A stretch of DNA of 20,542 bases, from assembly GCA_009746045.1 (NCBI GenBank), contig RPFO01001832.1:1-20542 (forward strand). The letters run 5' to 3'. Below, piece by piece: positions 17,989 to 20,542 of the stretch (positions are counted from its first letter, which is position 1; the number at the start of each line of letters is the position of its first letter). Below the pieces are notes generated by a model. The model saw only the letters and a program-made list of their open reading frames with translations. It was not told where the DNA came from and made no database searches. The stretch is from Mesostigma viride. Taxonomy: Eukaryota > Streptophyta > Mesostigmatophyceae > Mesostigmatales > Mesostigmataceae. The position numbers were made by a program, and so were the translations under genes.

Positions 17989-19416
17989 TTATAGAGTATC
18001 GATTGTCTCGAATTCAAACTTAATTTCTTTCCAAACTTCACATGCAGCAGCTAGTTCAGGAGACCACTTACATGCAGCTCTGATAACATCATTACCTTCA
18101 CGAGCAAGGTCACGACCTTCGTTACGAGCTTGTACACAAGCTTCTAATGCAACACGGTTAGCAACAGCACCAGGAGCATTACCCCAAGGATGTCCTAAAG
18201 TACCGCCACCAAATTGTAGACAAGAATCATCACCGAAAATTTCAGTTAAAGCTGGCATGTGCCAAACATGAATACCACCAGAAGCAACTGGCATAACACC
18301 ACCCATAGAACACCAATCTTGAGTGAAGTAAACACCTCTACTTCTATCTTTTTCGATGTAATCATCACGCATTAGATCAACGAAACCTAAAGTAACTTCA
18401 CGTTCACCTTCTAGTTTACCTACAACAGTACCAGAGTGAAGATGGTCACCACCAGATAAACGAAGAGCTTTAGCTAATACACGGAAGTGAATACCATGGT
18501 TTTTTTGTCTATCAATTACAGCGTGCATCGCACGGTGAATGTGAAGTAATAAACCATTATCACGACAATAAGCAGCTAAGCTAGTATTTGCTGTGAAACC
18601 ACCAGTTAAGTAGTCATGCATAATAATAGGCACACCTAATTCTTTTGCATAAGCAGCTCTTTTTAGCATTTCTTCACAAGTAGCAGCTGTTGCGTTTAAA
18701 TAGTGTCCTTTAATTTCGCCTGTTTCAGATTGAGATTTGAAAATAGCTTCTGCTACGAATAAGAATCTATCTCTCCAACGCATAAATGGTTGAGAGTTAA
18801 CGTTTTCATCGTCTTTAGTGAAGTCTAAACCACCACGTAAACATTCATAACAAGCACGACCGTAGTTTTTAGCAGAAAGACCTAATTTTGGCTTAATAGT
18901 ACATCCTAATAAAGGACGTCCATATTTGTTTAATTTATCTCTTTCTACTTGAATACCATGAGGTGGTCCTTGGAAAGTTTTTACATATGCTACTGGAATT
19001 CTTAAATCTTCTAAACGTAGAGCTCTTAAAGCTTTGAATCCAAATACGTTACCAACAATAGAAGTGAAAAGGTTAGTTACAGAACCTTCTTCAAATAAAT
19101 CAATTGGATACGCTACATATGCAATGTACTGATTCTCTTCGCCAGCTACTGGTTCAAGATCATAGCATCTACCTTTGTAACGATCTAAAGAAGTTAGACC
19201 ATCAGTCCATACAGTAGTCCATGTACCAGTGGAAGATTCAGCTGCAACCGCTGCACCACATTCTTCTGGTGGAACGCCAGGTTGAGGTGTCATACGGAAA
19301 GCTGCAAGGATATCTGTATCTTTTACTACATAATCTGGAGTGTAATAAGTAAGTTTGTAATCCTTAACACCAGCTTTAAATCCAGTGCCTGCTTTAGTTT
19401 CAGTTTTTGGTGACAT
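17989..19416 (-). CDS. rbcL: Rubisco large subunit, right-arm copy
   Basis: Identical to the left-arm rbcL (475 residues) and keeps its Shine-Dalgarno and TATAAT (19462-19457). Its native upstream sequence is retained only to 19596. Beyond that the DNA switches into the interior of atpB in inverted orientation, so this copy has no intact divergent atpB neighbour. Confidence 0.98.
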   Translation of the reverse strand: MSPKTETKAGTGFKAGVKDYKLTYYTPDYVVKDTDILAAFRMTPQPGVPPEECGAAVAAESSTGTWTTVWTDGLTSLDRYKGRCYDLEPVAGEENQYIAYVAYPIDLFEEGSVTNLFTSIVGNVFGFKALRALRLEDLRIPVAYVKTFQGPPHGIQVERDKLNKYGRPLLGCTIKPKLGLSAKNYGRACYECLRGGLDFTKDDENVNSQPFMRWRDRFLFVAEAIFKSQSETGEIKGHYLNATAATCEEMLKRAAYAKELGVPIIMHDYLTGGFTANTSLAAYCRDNGLLLHIHRAMHAVIDRQKNHGIHFRVLAKALRLSGGDHLHSGTVVGKLEGEREVTLGFVDLMRDDYIEKDRSRGVYFTQDWCSMGGVMPVASGGIHVWHMPALTEIFGDDSCLQFGGGTLGHPWGNAPGAVANRVALEACVQARNEGRDLAREGNDVIRAACKWSPELAAACEVWKEIKFEFETIDTL

Positions 19417-19593
19417 TCTGTACCTCCGTACAAATTAATCTATAAGTTTCTATATTATTATATGGTCTGCTCGAAGATCTTTTAAAATTTCTTTTTATTT
19501 AGATACTTAAAATTATTTTTTGTTAATTAATATAACATAGAATAAGAACAACTATAAAAAATAATATAATATATTTTTATAATAAATAGTTAA

Positions 19594-20542
<949 letters not shown>

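Overview
This window is plastid DNA from a green alga. It holds atpB (partial), rbcL, ycf3, an intron-free S10/spc ribosomal-protein cluster with plastid-type proteins, a plastid tmRNA gene (ssrA), and two tRNA genes. Non-coding DNA is very AT-rich. The tmRNA tag reads ANNILPFNRKTAVAV, which from memory matches the tag listed for the plastid of the scaly flagellate Mesostigma viride, an early-branching streptophyte. That match was not checked here. Retention of rpl5 and ssrA, and the lack of introns in ycf3, rpl2 and rpl16, fit such an alga and not a land plant.

Layout. The window is almost entirely a giant palindrome. The left arm (969-10128) and right arm (10437-19596) are 9,160-bp inverted copies, related by x -> 20565-x. 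Each arm carries, in order, rbcL, trnI(CAU), ssrA, ycf3, trnA(GGC), rpl23, rpl2, rps19, rpl22, rps3, rpl16, rpl14, rpl5, rps8 and infA. A 308-bp single-copy centre (10129-10436) holds rpl36 and the first codons of rps11, which is cut at about codon 7. The outer ends (1-972 and 19594-20542) are the same 5' part of atpB plus the start of the atpB-rbcL spacer, in DIRECT orientation. The right copy carries many small indels. Sequence past 19593 therefore repeats from position 1, so the window reads like a linearised circle of about 19.6 kb with an unpolished overlap.

How the genes work together. rbcL makes the Rubisco large subunit and atpB the ATP synthase beta subunit; they are divergent neighbours, as in most plastids. 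ycf3 is a photosystem I assembly factor. The rpl23-to-rpl36 block is one co-directional ribosomal operon, with a strong sigma70-type promoter candidate ahead of rpl23. ssrA rescues stalled ribosomes and tags their products. trnI(CAU) presumably reads AUA and trnA(GGC) reads GCC/GCU. rbcL converges on the ssrA-trnI unit, and the two share a 22-bp palindromic terminator.

The palindrome is the main oddity. It carries no rRNA genes, so it is not the usual plastid inverted repeat, and both fold-back junctions break genes (rps11 and atpB). It is either a rearranged subgenomic plastid molecule formed by two U-turn inversions, or a fold-back artefact of library preparation or assembly. I favour the artefact or a minor subgenomic form, because rps11 and atpB are essential plastid genes.
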